Source: an uncultured Sphingobacteriales bacterium
GTDB lineage: Bacteria > Bacteroidota > Bacteroidia > Chitinophagales > Chitinophagaceae
DNA length: 42,875 bases
Reading direction: 5' to 3'
NCBI GenBank assembly: GCA_937991535.1
Contig: CALKHN010000060.1
Span: 1-42,875 of the forward strand
Below the pieces are notes generated by a model, which saw only the letters and a program-made list of their open reading frames with translations, was not told the DNA's origin and made no database searches. The position numbers and the translations under genes were made by a program. Shown piece by piece: positions 25,000 to 33,575 of the stretch. Every line of letters begins with the position of its first letter. Positions within the stretch are counted from its first letter, which is position 1.

Positions 25000-25682
25000 G
25001 CTTAGAACAATTTATACAGGAGTTTAGCCAGTTCCTGGTAGCTGGTGGTGTATTAAGTTTTTGTATTGCGGCCCTGGCAGGCATTATTTCCACGGGTGTA
25101 TGTCCCTGTACCTTACCTGTAGGAATCGGGATAGCCGGGCTAGTAAGCAGTAGTTCAGAACAAAAGTCCAATAAAGGCTTTATGATTGCTTTAGCCTTCT
25201 TTTTAGGCATCGTTGCCTGCCTGGCTACATTAGGTGCTTTGGCTGGAAGATTAGGAGTACTGCTTACAGAAAGGTTTGGTCAGTATTGGGCTTTGTCGAT
25301 GGCTGTTTTGTCTGCAGTGGCAGCAGTGGTTGCTTTCTATGGCCCACGCATGAATGTAACGAAATTAGCCACCCTTCGCCGCCCTGGTATGGGTGGCTCT
25401 TTTGTTTATGGATTGATCTTTAGCTTGGGCACTTCGGCTGCGCCTTTATTGCTGCTGCTATCGGTTGCTGCGGCGACAGCCAATCCCTTGTATGGATTTA
25501 TGCTCGCCCTGGCCTTCGGTATTGGCAGAGGATTACCCTTCCTGGTTGTTAGTATTTTTGCTGGTGCAGTAACAAAATTTGCCCAGCTAACCTGGCTGCG
25601 GCGAAGCATACAAATCGCTAGTGGTCTGGCCCTCCTGTTTGTATGTTATTATTACACTAGAACTTTTATTGACTTTATGTAA
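24996..25682 (+). CDS. CcdA/DsbD-family membrane protein
   Basis: 228 residues with about six transmembrane helices. Helix 1 carries STGVCPCTLPVG (Cys36, Cys38), the CP-C-P motif of the CcdA/DsbD electron-transfer family. A second Cys (GIVACLATLG) lies on a following helix, and the second half repeats the fold (GTSAAPLLLLL). It probably moves reducing equivalents to periplasmic thiols; here it may keep the Cys sites of the overlapping HMA lipoprotein reduced. That partnership is inferred from the 4-base overlap. A metal-transport role is an alternative. Confidence 0.8.
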   Translation: MSLEQFIQEFSQFLVAGGVLSFCIAALAGIISTGVCPCTLPVGIGIAGLVSSSSEQKSNKGFMIALAFFLGIVACLATLGALAGRLGVLLTERFGQYWALSMAVLSAVAAVVAFYGPRMNVTKLATLRRPGMGGSFVYGLIFSLGTSAAPLLLLLSVAAATANPLYGFMLALAFGIGRGLPFLVVSIFAGAVTKFAQLTWLRRSIQIASGLALLFVCYYYTRTFIDFM

Positions 25683-25773
25683 ATCAGGCTTACACTAAAT
25701 AGGCAAACTAAGGTTTTCCCTATTGTTTGAGAAAAGGCACTTAAATAAAATATTTTTAATCAAACATTAAATA

Positions 25774-26139
25774 ATGACAAACAAATCACTCCAAGCGCTT
25801 AGAGTTTATATAGTGTTTATCGCTTTTACATTTTATGTAGGATCTATACAAGCACAGTCATCATCACCAAAGAAACCCAGCCAAACAACATCCAAAAAGT
25901 CGGAAGTTATGAAAACAGTAAAAGTAGAAGTAAAAGGAATGAGCTGCCAGGAAGGCTGTGCCAATGGTTTGGATGCCACCTTTAAAAAAGTTCCGGGTGT
26001 GATTACCAGCAAAACCTCCTTTGACAATAGCCTCTCGGAAATCACTTTTGATCCTTCAATAATAACCGAAAAGGAAATCGTAGCGGTGATCCAGAAAAGG
26101 GGATTTGAGGCCAAACTGCTCAATAGCCCTAAAAAATAA
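25774..26139 (+). CDS. Secreted HMA-domain protein with Cx3C metal site
   Basis: 121 residues with a signal peptide ending in SIQAQ, a Lys/Ser/Thr linker and one HMA domain. The metal loop reads GMSCQEGCANGL, giving a CxxxC spacing instead of the usual CxxC. The domain ends with the normal VIQKRGFEA. A second ATG (MKTVKVEV) exists inside, but the signal peptide argues for the upstream start. It stands 91 bases after the CcdA-like gene, probably with its own promoter. It is presumed a periplasmic metal-binding protein. Confidence 0.82.
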   Translation: MTNKSLQALRVYIVFIAFTFYVGSIQAQSSSPKKPSQTTSKKSEVMKTVKVEVKGMSCQEGCANGLDATFKKVPGVITSKTSFDNSLSEITFDPSIITEKEIVAVIQKRGFEAKLLNSPKK

Positions 26140-26213
26140 AACAAAATACCAGAGGTAAAAGATCTGGAAAAGTAAAGCCAATAACAGTTAAAGTATGGTT
26201 ACTAAGTTTTAGA

Positions 26214-27428
26214 ATGGAAAGGCAAGAACTTTTGAAGCGGGAATATGTGTTACGAATACTGGCAGCAACAACCTTTATCATATTCTTCCAGTTATATATG
26301 GTGGCTCCGTTAATCCCTTTACTTTCAACCTATTATGGGGTGACAGAACAAAAGGTAGGATTGATCGTACCAGCCTATGTAATCCCATATGGCATATCGA
26401 CACTTTTTTATGGTTTATTAGCCGATAAGTTCGGACCCAAGAGGATTATACTAACCTCACTTTTCATATTTATCCTACTAACCGCACTCACAGCTACTTC
26501 TCAATCGGTCACTCAATTAATAATCTGGAGACTATTAACCGGTATTGGTGCGAGTGGCGTAGTTCCTATTGCTCTGGCCTGGATTGGGCAAGCATTTTCT
26601 TTTGAAGAAAGAGGAAGGCCGCTGGGTTGGCTTTTTGGCGCTATGGCAGGAGCTGGTGCTTTTGGATCCGCATTCGGTGTGATCCTGGAACCCTTCATTG
26701 GATGGAAGATGCTATTTGTCGGTGTAGCGGCAGTAGCTTTGATTGTATGGAGTATTCTATACCAAGCTTATCAAAAGGCTGCCGTACCATCTGTTACCCA
26801 AGGGCAGCTTACTTTAAGCAAGGTGTTTCAGGGCTATAAACAGCTATTGTCATCAAAGCGAGGCAAAACGGCTTATATTTTTATTTTATTCAATGCCATT
26901 TTCCACGCCGGCGTCCTTACCTGGTTAGGCCTGTACTTTACAAGGATCTATGACCTAAATGAATTTCAAATAGGTCTGGTACTCTTGGGCTATGGCGTAC
27001 CCGGATTTTTATTGGGCCCATATATAGGAAGGATGGCCGATAAAAAAGGAAGAAGCAAATTATTGCCTTTAGGACTTGGCTTAAGTGCGCTATCTTCTTT
27101 GATCTTAGCCACCCCTATCCCGTTAATCTTTGCGGCCCTTACTATTACACTGCTCTCTCTCGGGTATGACCTAACACAACCACTACTGGCCGGTATTATT
27201 ACCCAAGTAGGAAAAGAAAGGCCAGGACAAGCCATGAGTTTAAATGTGTTTATGCTGTTTGTTGGGTTTGGACTGGGCAGCTATTTATTTGGACTAGCCA
27301 TCAAACTCAACTTGGTACAAGCCTTGATAATTTTCTCCCTTTTCCAGTTGACACTAACCATACTTTCTTTCAAGTTCTTTCGAAATGAGAAACAACAGCT
27401 ACTGCCGCAAGTGCCTGTTAAAGTTTAA
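26214..27428 (+). CDS. Major facilitator superfamily transporter
   Basis: 404 residues with about twelve transmembrane helices. The MFS loop 2-3 motif appears as YGLLADKFGPKRIIL, its pseudo-repeat as IGRMADKKGRSKLLPLG, and the helix 4 region as WRLLTGIGASGVVPIALAW. The substrate is not evident from the sequence. It follows the HMA protein by 74 bases on the same strand and may export a metal complex or an unrelated compound. No glyceraldehyde-3-phosphate dehydrogenase lies beside it, so an ArsJ role is not supported. Confidence 0.88.
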   Translation: MERQELLKREYVLRILAATTFIIFFQLYMVAPLIPLLSTYYGVTEQKVGLIVPAYVIPYGISTLFYGLLADKFGPKRIILTSLFIFILLTALTATSQSVTQLIIWRLLTGIGASGVVPIALAWIGQAFSFEERGRPLGWLFGAMAGAGAFGSAFGVILEPFIGWKMLFVGVAAVALIVWSILYQAYQKAAVPSVTQGQLTLSKVFQGYKQLLSSKRGKTAYIFILFNAIFHAGVLTWLGLYFTRIYDLNEFQIGLVLLGYGVPGFLLGPYIGRMADKKGRSKLLPLGLGLSALSSLILATPIPLIFAALTITLLSLGYDLTQPLLAGIITQVGKERPGQAMSLNVFMLFVGFGLGSYLFGLAIKLNLVQALIIFSLFQLTLTILSFKFFRNEKQQLLPQVPVKV

Positions 27429-27461
27429 TGCCATTTTAGAGACTTTCAATATTCCTAACCT

Positions 27462-29657
27462 ATGCGACATCAATATTTTATAGTAAAATTTGCATTATCC
27501 TGCCTTTTTCTATTTTACAACCTTAGTGCCATGGCGCAAACTGTAAATGGCTGCAAGCCCCCGATAAACAGGGTCCGCTGGCATGAGTTAATTGATAGAG
27601 AGCAAAAGATTATTCTAAATGTTGTTGGTAAAGTTGATAATGAATTTAGAGGGACAGGCAATGAAGAAATAAATCATTTGGTAACCCTTTCTGTAATTCA
27701 AAAAGTAGATGATTTACAATGTAAAATCGAGCTGGATACAGCAATAAACCATCAGCGCAAAGTAAATTACCTGAGCGGATTAGAAAAGGTTCTAAAAGCC
27801 TTTTTAACCCAATATAGAAGCCGCCATCTTGATGCAAGCAATTTACCTTTGCTCATTGAAGTTTATGGAACTGCAATACAAAACGATAAGCATGGGGCAT
27901 TAATTGATAGTCTTATCAGTAAAAGCAGTTATGAGGTCGGTAATATCATAATTAGCAGCAACGCTTTTACTAACAATCCAGGATTTTATACTTCAAAAGG
28001 TATTTTACTTTTAAAATACAGCTCTTTACACCCAGAGCGCATTCTGTATTCCCTAAGCAAAGATTCACATGTTCCCTTTCTTGATAGTTTGATACGAATA
28101 GCTGCTTATAAATACCCCAATCAACTATATGACTATGCTGTAGCTAATAATAAACTTGGATATGCCATAAGAAAAGTCAATGACTCGCTTGTGAAAACAA
28201 TTTCTAAAATTGCAAAAACTAGAGGCAGCGGCCAATTTTACTTGCCATTTTTGGATAAGATTATGCATGAGCAATTATCTTTTGAAGAGATTGATGCTGT
28301 AAAGAACAATGATATCAACTATTTTAAGCTCCTTGTAAAAACCAGGCTGGATTATCTTAAAAGTCTTAGCAATAATGAACAGATCTATGGAATGAAAGCT
28401 TTGGAGGAAAGATTATCAAGTAAGGTGCTTGACTATTTCATAAAAAAGATTAATGCGCTGCATGAAGAGCCAGATCTTATACGTTTTCAAGTATTAAATG
28501 AGTTAACAGCGCAGGAGCTCTATTACGTTACCGTGTTCTCGGAAAGTGAGATTTATACCACCAGCTACACCAATGGCGTATATCCTTATTTGATGAAAAA
28601 AATAGGAGGACGGGCCGACTCACTGTTAGTTTCAGTACGATTTGATAAGTTTAAAAAGTTTATCAAGCTTGCCGCTGGTTTCAATACGCTGAATGATTTT
28701 TTGAAATCATTTCAGGATCACAAAGATGCAGAAACACTCATGGCAGCTTTTGTAAATGGCTTGGAAAAATCAAAAAGTTTAGAAGAAGGAGTAGATGTAG
28801 CTGACTCCTATGCGAGTATTTTAGAAAATTCTAAACCCTTGGCAGATCGAATGCTGCAAAACATAAAAAGCAACTATGAAACTAATCTTGCTCAGAAGAA
28901 CACCCAAGGAACGATAGTTTACAACCTGCTTTACAAGTTATTCTTATCGGCGGATTCTTCGCAGAAAGTAGACCTTTCCAAAGAGTTTGATATCCCTCCT
29001 GTTTATAAAGTTAGTTATAATTCTCTTACCAATGATAGTGGGCGTCAAGTGGTGATGCAAGTATTCTTCTATGGTGACAAGGACGGCAGGAATGCTTACC
29101 ACGGCTTTCTGCGACAGTTCAGCTCAAGTGGTTGGAAACGATCCGAAACGAAACAATGGGTAACCTATGTTTCAACCAAAGGGAAGCCTGTGCTGATTTT
29201 TGCGAATAAACCACTTTCCGAAGACACAGGTGAAGATGAGAAAGCTCAAAAAGCCTTAGGTGCGTATTTACAACAACAAGGGTTGAAACCAACTATTGTC
29301 ATACATCGTGGACACAGCTATTATGCACCCTATACAATCAAACAAATTCAGCCTTCGGCAAAGATTGTTTTCCTTGGCTCATGCGGTGGCTATCATCAAA
29401 TTCATGAGATCCTGCAAAATGCACCTGAAGCGCATATTATTGCCTCTAAGCAAATTGGTAAACAAGTGATTAATCAGCCGTTCTTCGATGTACTAAATGA
29501 GAGACTTCTTAAAGGCCGCAGTATTGATTGGCTCTCTTTTTGGAGTGATTTTAAGCGCAAAGCTGGCTCTGTGGAAGGCTTCGAAGATTATATCCCGCCC
29601 CATAGAAACTTAGGTGCAATTTTCTTAAAAGCTTACAAAAACCAAATGGATTATTAA
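27462..29657 (+). CDS. Secreted protein with caspase-like C-terminal domain
   Basis: 731 residues with a signal peptide (MRHQYFIVKFALSCLFLF...AMAQ). Residues 30-500 are helical and match no family I know. The C-terminal part, from about 515, looks like a clan CD (caspase-like) fold: FFYGDKDGRNAYHGFL, then VLIFANKPLSEDTGEDEK, a strand ending IVIHRGHSYY with His618, and a strand ending IVFLGSCGGYHQI with Cys641. These give the expected His/Cys dyad order. It may be a periplasmic or secreted cysteine peptidase. It stands alone after the MFS gene, 33 bases downstream. The domain call is by motif only. Confidence 0.65.
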   Translation: MRHQYFIVKFALSCLFLFYNLSAMAQTVNGCKPPINRVRWHELIDREQKIILNVVGKVDNEFRGTGNEEINHLVTLSVIQKVDDLQCKIELDTAINHQRKVNYLSGLEKVLKAFLTQYRSRHLDASNLPLLIEVYGTAIQNDKHGALIDSLISKSSYEVGNIIISSNAFTNNPGFYTSKGILLLKYSSLHPERILYSLSKDSHVPFLDSLIRIAAYKYPNQLYDYAVANNKLGYAIRKVNDSLVKTISKIAKTRGSGQFYLPFLDKIMHEQLSFEEIDAVKNNDINYFKLLVKTRLDYLKSLSNNEQIYGMKALEERLSSKVLDYFIKKINALHEEPDLIRFQVLNELTAQELYYVTVFSESEIYTTSYTNGVYPYLMKKIGGRADSLLVSVRFDKFKKFIKLAAGFNTLNDFLKSFQDHKDAETLMAAFVNGLEKSKSLEEGVDVADSYASILENSKPLADRMLQNIKSNYETNLAQKNTQGTIVYNLLYKLFLSADSSQKVDLSKEFDIPPVYKVSYNSLTNDSGRQVVMQVFFYGDKDGRNAYHGFLRQFSSSGWKRSETKQWVTYVSTKGKPVLIFANKPLSEDTGEDEKAQKALGAYLQQQGLKPTIVIHRGHSYYAPYTIKQIQPSAKIVFLGSCGGYHQIHEILQNAPEAHIIASKQIGKQVINQPFFDVLNERLLKGRSIDWLSFWSDFKRKAGSVEGFEDYIPPHRNLGAIFLKAYKNQMDY

Positions 29658-30563
29658 ATAAAACCAATATAAAAGGCTTGATGGTAGCCGCCTTCAGCTT
29701 CCCGCAGCAAGAGCCAATCGTACCTCATGGCACTTGCTTTCTGCTATGCTTCTTTTTCGGCTTCAGAATAAATCCAGGCAACAGCAATTCTTACATCAAA
29801 AAAAACCACGCTGCAAGGTAAAGTAGTGTTCCTCATGCCTATTCGGCAATCAAATGTGCCAAACCAGTGCAGCTCATAAGGCATGCGTCACGGCAGCTCC
29901 TGTGTCCTTCATGCCACTTCATTAAGCCCCTCCTTCGTTTCGCTACATTACATTACATCATGTTCGTAGCCTGGCCATTTGCTACAATGCATGGCACACC
30001 CCCTTGACCACAAAACCTAAGCAAAGGTGATGCACATACCTTTCCGCAAACCCACGCTACAATACTCACTGGATTTCATTCAGCTCCACTATATCCTACA
30101 TTCATTTCAGTCGCATTCAGTCCACCCGCTGCCAATAATTTTTCTGGCCACATTTAAATATCAGCAGGTGCTGTTTAAGAAGATGAAAGGTCTAAAAGTT
30201 CGGTGTAGTACCTGCAAAGACAAATATTAAGAGGTTTGCAGGAACTGCACCTAAGTAATGCTATTGTGCCGGAAGATACTCGTTCCTGACAACACCGAGT
30301 AAGAATCACAGTTATGCAAGATGACTTTCAAAGCTGCACTGTATAGAGAAAAATTATTGAAAAATAATTATAAAAAAAGTTTAGCGCATTAATCATTCAA
30401 GCAAAGGTAGGCACAGGGCTGCTTAAGCGTCCAAGAAATTCCGCCATAAACGCATACGCTATTCACACAAGGCCAGCATTTATTGCGTTGCTTCTTGGAC
30501 TTTATTGCCCCGTGCCCGGGTGTGCTCCATAATTAATTTTTTAAACTTTTAAATGAATGAATT
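29658..30563. other. 906-base gap without a supported gene
   Basis: No convincing reading frame was found on either strand; a 67-codon plus frame at 30027-30230 and a short minus frame near 29660-29700 have no recognisable features. The stretch contains small inverted repeats (GGCATG at 29880-29885 with CATGCC at 29910-29915), and its base composition differs from the flanking genes. The right end holds a long hairpin in front of radC. It may be remnant DNA or house an unrecognised RNA. Confidence 0.4.
30429..30500. other. Long stem-loop upstream of radC
   Basis: GTCCAAGAA (30429-30437) pairs with TTCTTGGAC (30492-30500), and inside it AACGCA (30449-30454) pairs with TGCGTT (30484-30489). 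A short GC-rich hairpin (CCCG/CGGG) follows before the radC start. It could be a structured leader of the radC mRNA or a protein-binding site on DNA. Confidence 0.45.
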
Positions 30564-31034
30564 ATGGAAAGCGTAATGAATTTTTCAAGCTTGTATCAGG
30601 TGTCTGAAATTGAGTTAGTGTACAAGACAAAAGTAAAAGCATCTGAACGTCCTCAAATAAAAACCTCTTCAGATGCTTATGAGATTTTTAAGCAATCTTG
30701 GGATGAGAATAAAATTGAATTCGTAGAACAGTTTAAAGTAATGCTTTTAAACAGAGCCAATAAAGTGTTAGGCATTTATGAAGTGTCAACTGGAGGTATC
30801 AGCGGTACAGTTGCTGATATCCGTTTAATTTTTGCAGCCGCAATTAAGACCAATTCCAGCTCTCTAATCCTTGCCCACAACCATCCATCATCTAATACCA
30901 AACCAAGTGATGCCGATATTCAGCTTACCCGTAAAATTATAGAAGCAGGAAAACTAATGGATATAAAGGTATTGGACCACCAAATAATAACCACAGAAAG
31001 TTATCACTCATTTGCGGACGAGGGGGAAATTTAG
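30564..31034 (+). CDS. radC: RadC-like JAB domain protein
   Basis: 156 residues comprising mainly the MPN/JAB metalloprotease-like domain of RadC. The JAMM motif is present as LAHNHPSSNTKPSDAD. The N-terminal helix-hairpin-helix region of full RadC is missing, as in many mobile-element copies. Proteins of this type are common in accessory regions of Bacteroidota conjugative elements; their role is not established. It is preceded by a structured leader, and a strong GC hairpin lies across its stop codon. Confidence 0.88.
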   Translation: MESVMNFSSLYQVSEIELVYKTKVKASERPQIKTSSDAYEIFKQSWDENKIEFVEQFKVMLLNRANKVLGIYEVSTGGISGTVADIRLIFAAAIKTNSSSLILAHNHPSSNTKPSDADIQLTRKIIEAGKLMDIKVLDHQIITTESYHSFADEGEI

Positions 31035-31260
31035 CCGGTAATGGCCCCCTCGATTTGAAAATTTGAATTATTGCAACGACATTCGTTATTGCACCAGGAA
31101 AGGCCAAAATAGGTAAAGCGTAAACTTTTAAAAGGAGCATAAGGCCAACCACAAAGGCCACTGCCATTACAAGTACAATTTCTTTCGTAGTCATGTTATC
31201 AGGCTCTAAACGGATCAATCCAGGTTTATTAATCTTGAAAGGCTTCTTTACTGGTTCCAT
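30937..31260 (-). CDS. Possible small membrane protein antisense to the radC end
   Basis: From the ATG at 31260 (MEPVKKPFKINKPG) the frame encodes 107 residues with one or two hydrophobic stretches (IVLVMAVAFVVGLMLLLKVY and the following segment) and a proline-rich tail. The last 98 bases overlap radC on the other strand, which argues against the whole frame being real. No family is recognised. It is listed because the non-overlapping part looks like a genuine membrane segment; it may equally be chance. Confidence 0.25.
   Translation of the reverse strand: MEPVKKPFKINKPGLIRLEPDNMTTKEIVLVMAVAFVVGLMLLLKVYALPILAFPGAITNVVAIIQIFKSRGPLPAKFPPRPQMSDNFLWLLFGGPIPLYPLVFLLL
31019..31052 (+). terminator. 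GC hairpin across the radC stop codon
   Basis: CGAGGGGG (31019-31026) pairs perfectly with CCCCCTCG (31045-31052), giving an 8-bp stem with an 18-base loop that contains the radC TAG. A weak T/A-rich stretch follows. It probably ends the radC transcript or stabilises its 3' end. Confidence 0.6.
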
Positions 31261-31542
31261 ATTATTATACCATAAAACGGCTCTTTTGTAAACTAAAAGC
31301 CAAGGTATTTTTCTGTCTGTTTTCAAAAAGGACAAAAAACAGGGTTAAACGCTTTGCTTCCTTTGGATGTTAACATCTATTCACCACATGTTGATAGCTG
31401 TTTTTGATTTAAAGCTGCTGCCAAATTAATTTTACTGCCCTGTTTAAGAAAGGACACAAAAGAGCCTCTGAAAATCAAGCATTAATATTTGATTATTTGC
31501 CTGTAAAGAGAGAGTTCGGCACACTATTAAAACAAAAAAGCA

Positions 31543-32586
31543 ATGAGTAAGGATTTTAACGATTATTTTAGGAAGGTTACTTCTATGCAGCGTGCTATAG
31601 AACCCGTACTCAAATGGCAAAAGATGTTTGCAAGCCCGCTGTCAGCCACCTTGTCGAAAAATTATTTGCCGTCAGCGGCGGCTGCCGACTTAGTGAGCCA
31701 TGTATTTAAACAGCCGTCTTTTTTTGATTCAGAGGCAGTAATGCAAGCCAATCTGCAAGGCAATAAGTTCAAGGCGATTTTAGGCAATGCAAAGCTTTTG
31801 GATGCAGTTGGATCGATTGCCAAAAACCAGCAGAATATCTTTTCGGCCCTGTTCCCCAAAGGTTTGGTACAAAACACGTTCATCAAAACGCAAGTGTCTA
31901 CGCCTTCTTTTGCTGCTGCATTAGACGCAAATTTGTGGGGGTACACTTCTAAAATCGCTACTGTCCATTCTGCTTTGCAAGGATTGAGCAGTAAGATTGC
32001 CGCAAAAGGGATTGTTGGCATAAATGCTGAATTCCTAAAGAGTTTTCAAACGACAACTTCACAAGCTGTTGCAATCAGTCAGGAGATTGCGGAAACGGAA
32101 TACGCCACAAAGGAAAATATCGCCAGGCTGGAGGCGTTCATTGGTAGTTCATTGGAAAAGTTCAAAGAAGGTGTAAGCGAACAAATAAAGGCCACAGGAA
32201 AGTCCCCGATGGCAATTATCGCTTTATGGGTTGGGATTTTTGGAATTCTTGTCACGCTTTGGTCTATTCTGCAAACGTATCAATCTCAAAGTGCTCCATC
32301 GCCACAAGCGGCTACTCACAATGATGTGCAAGAACTGAAGCAGTTTGTGGGGACGCAATTCAAAGATGCTTTGGCTTTTGCTACCGCTGAGGCGACTATA
32401 CGCATCAATTGCAATCTCCGCTATCAACCCTCCTTGAAAAGCAATGGCTTTTACCGACTTAAAGCCGGCGAAACCGTCCGGATACTGGATGCTAATCATA
32501 AATGGGTTCGCATTGCTGTAATTGACCCGAATGATAACCTGCCGGTGATGGGTTGGGTGTTAAGAAAATATCTACTCCGCAAATAA
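31543..32586 (+). CDS. Membrane-anchored protein with C-terminal bacterial SH3 domain
   Basis: 347 residues. Residues 1-220 are alanine- and serine-rich helices without a known family. A single transmembrane helix spans about 223-245 (MAIIALWVGIFGILVTLW). A short linker and a helix lead to an SH3-like domain from about 285, where INCNLRYQPSLKSNGFYRLKAGE and GWVLRKYLL follow the pattern of SH3_3. No signal peptide is seen, so the N-terminal domain is probably cytoplasmic. It heads a plus-strand run with two or three small genes (10-base gap). Function unknown; a sensor or effector of an accessory system is conceivable. Confidence 0.65.
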   Translation: MSKDFNDYFRKVTSMQRAIEPVLKWQKMFASPLSATLSKNYLPSAAAADLVSHVFKQPSFFDSEAVMQANLQGNKFKAILGNAKLLDAVGSIAKNQQNIFSALFPKGLVQNTFIKTQVSTPSFAAALDANLWGYTSKIATVHSALQGLSSKIAAKGIVGINAEFLKSFQTTTSQAVAISQEIAETEYATKENIARLEAFIGSSLEKFKEGVSEQIKATGKSPMAIIALWVGIFGILVTLWSILQTYQSQSAPSPQAATHNDVQELKQFVGTQFKDALAFATAEATIRINCNLRYQPSLKSNGFYRLKAGETVRILDANHKWVRIAVIDPNDNLPVMGWVLRKYLLRK

Positions 32587-32596
32587 ATTATTAAAG

Positions 32597-32839
32597 ATGA
32601 AGTACAAAATCAATATGAGATCCAGCGGCATAAACGAATCAATTATTCAGATAACACTTCAGCCAGAGGCCGAAAGAGACAAACAATTGATTGAAGGAGC
32701 AAAACAAGCGAGCCTGAATGAAACTGACCATGAACGATTCAATAACTTGCTGACAAGTATTTGCTTGAACAACGGCTTTACCCCGATTGCATCCGCAGGA
32801 GAAGAGGGAAACTCATTTTTCTTTCGGGTTATTAAATAA
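32597..32839 (+). CDS. Small unknown protein, second gene of the SH3 cluster
   Basis: 80 residues, soluble, with alternating polar and hydrophobic residues in the first third (beta-like: SIIQITLQPE) and helical in the middle. I do not recognise a family. It starts 10 bases after the TM-SH3 gene and ends 6 bases before the next gene, so the three are clearly an operon. A role as partner or regulator of the TM-SH3 protein is inferred from spacing only. Confidence 0.55.
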   Translation: MKYKINMRSSGINESIIQITLQPEAERDKQLIEGAKQASLNETDHERFNNLLTSICLNNGFTPIASAGEEGNSFFFRVIK

Positions 32840-32845
32840 AAAAAC

Positions 32846-33133
32846 ATGATTATGACACTTCAAGAAGCCAAAGCGTTTCGAGACAAACACCTGAATTTAA
32901 TTGGCAAACGAGCTAAAGATTTTGATGCTAACGTTTATGACGTGATAGTGGTGCCAATAGATAATTTTAAGGCGTTTATTGCTGCATACCGTGAGGATTT
33001 AAAGGACGTGCCTAATAACACAATGATTTTACGTTATCCCTCAAATCAATATGGTGTCAAAGTCGTTTACGATTATGACCCAGAGTTTGTCGATATTTAT
33101 TCGGACGATTTGGAAGAATATTTAAATCGGTAA
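32846..33133 (+). CDS. Small acidic unknown protein, third gene of the SH3 cluster
   Basis: 95 residues, rich in Asp, Tyr and Val, with an acidic C-terminus (DPEFVDIYSDDLEEYLNR). No signal peptide or membrane segment and no family recognised. The size and acidity resemble immunity or inhibitor proteins, but there is no motif to confirm this. It follows the preceding gene by 6 bases. A second ATG two codons in (MTLQEAK) is an equally possible start. Confidence 0.55.
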   Translation: MIMTLQEAKAFRDKHLNLIGKRAKDFDANVYDVIVVPIDNFKAFIAAYREDLKDVPNNTMILRYPSNQYGVKVVYDYDPEFVDIYSDDLEEYLNR

Positions 33134-33200
33134 ATACAGGCAACAGTTTTTTTTATCACCCAAGCAAAACTTAAATTATCCTTTTTAACTTTTGTACGAC

Positions 33201-33575
33201 ATGGCACATCCGTTAGACGGCAACTGTTATCGCTACACCTTCATCTTTAAAAAGGAAATCATGGAGGGCAACTTGAACAAAAAATTTCAAGACTACATTT
33301 CCATGTATCGTATGGAAGTTGAGGAGCAGGATAGAGCAGGCGTTACTACTACTGGCTGCAACATTCATGTGTATGAGGATGTGCTAATGATTGAAGATGA
33401 GCACACAAGAATTGCACCCGTTACCATTCTTGTATTCTATGGCAGTGATTGGACAGATTTCATTGATGACTTATCGGCCTTCCAGGAGCTATTTCCTACA
33501 AGCGTCTTGCCGAGGGAAAATGACTACAATTTTGTCTTGCGAGATGAACGAAGGATTTTTGATGATTTTAAATAG
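33201..33575 (+). CDS. Small acidic unknown protein, fourth gene of the SH3 cluster
   Basis: 124 residues from the ATG at 33201 (MAHPLDGNCYRY); an upstream TTG at 33192 is a less likely start. It is acidic, with predicted alternating strands (TTGCNIHVYEDVLMIEDEH, PVTILVFYG) and helices. No family recognised and no membrane segment. It lies 67 bases after the previous gene with an AT-rich gap ending TTTTAACTTTTGTAC, which resembles a Bacteroidota -7 element, so it may have its own promoter. It converges on an interrupted alpha-CTD-like gene and overlaps its far end by 8 bases. Confidence 0.5.
   Translation: MAHPLDGNCYRYTFIFKKEIMEGNLNKKFQDYISMYRMEVEEQDRAGVTTTGCNIHVYEDVLMIEDEHTRIAPVTILVFYGSDWTDFIDDLSAFQELFPTSVLPRENDYNFVLRDERRIFDDFK

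Noticed and set aside
26214..27428. ArsJ-type arsenate-ester exporter
   Set aside because: No glyceraldehyde-3-phosphate dehydrogenase gene lies beside it and the sequence shows only general MFS motifs.
30027..30230. Plus-strand 67-codon frame
   Set aside because: No recognisable domain, signal or neighbour support; low-complexity His/Ser/Phe-rich translation typical of noncoding DNA.
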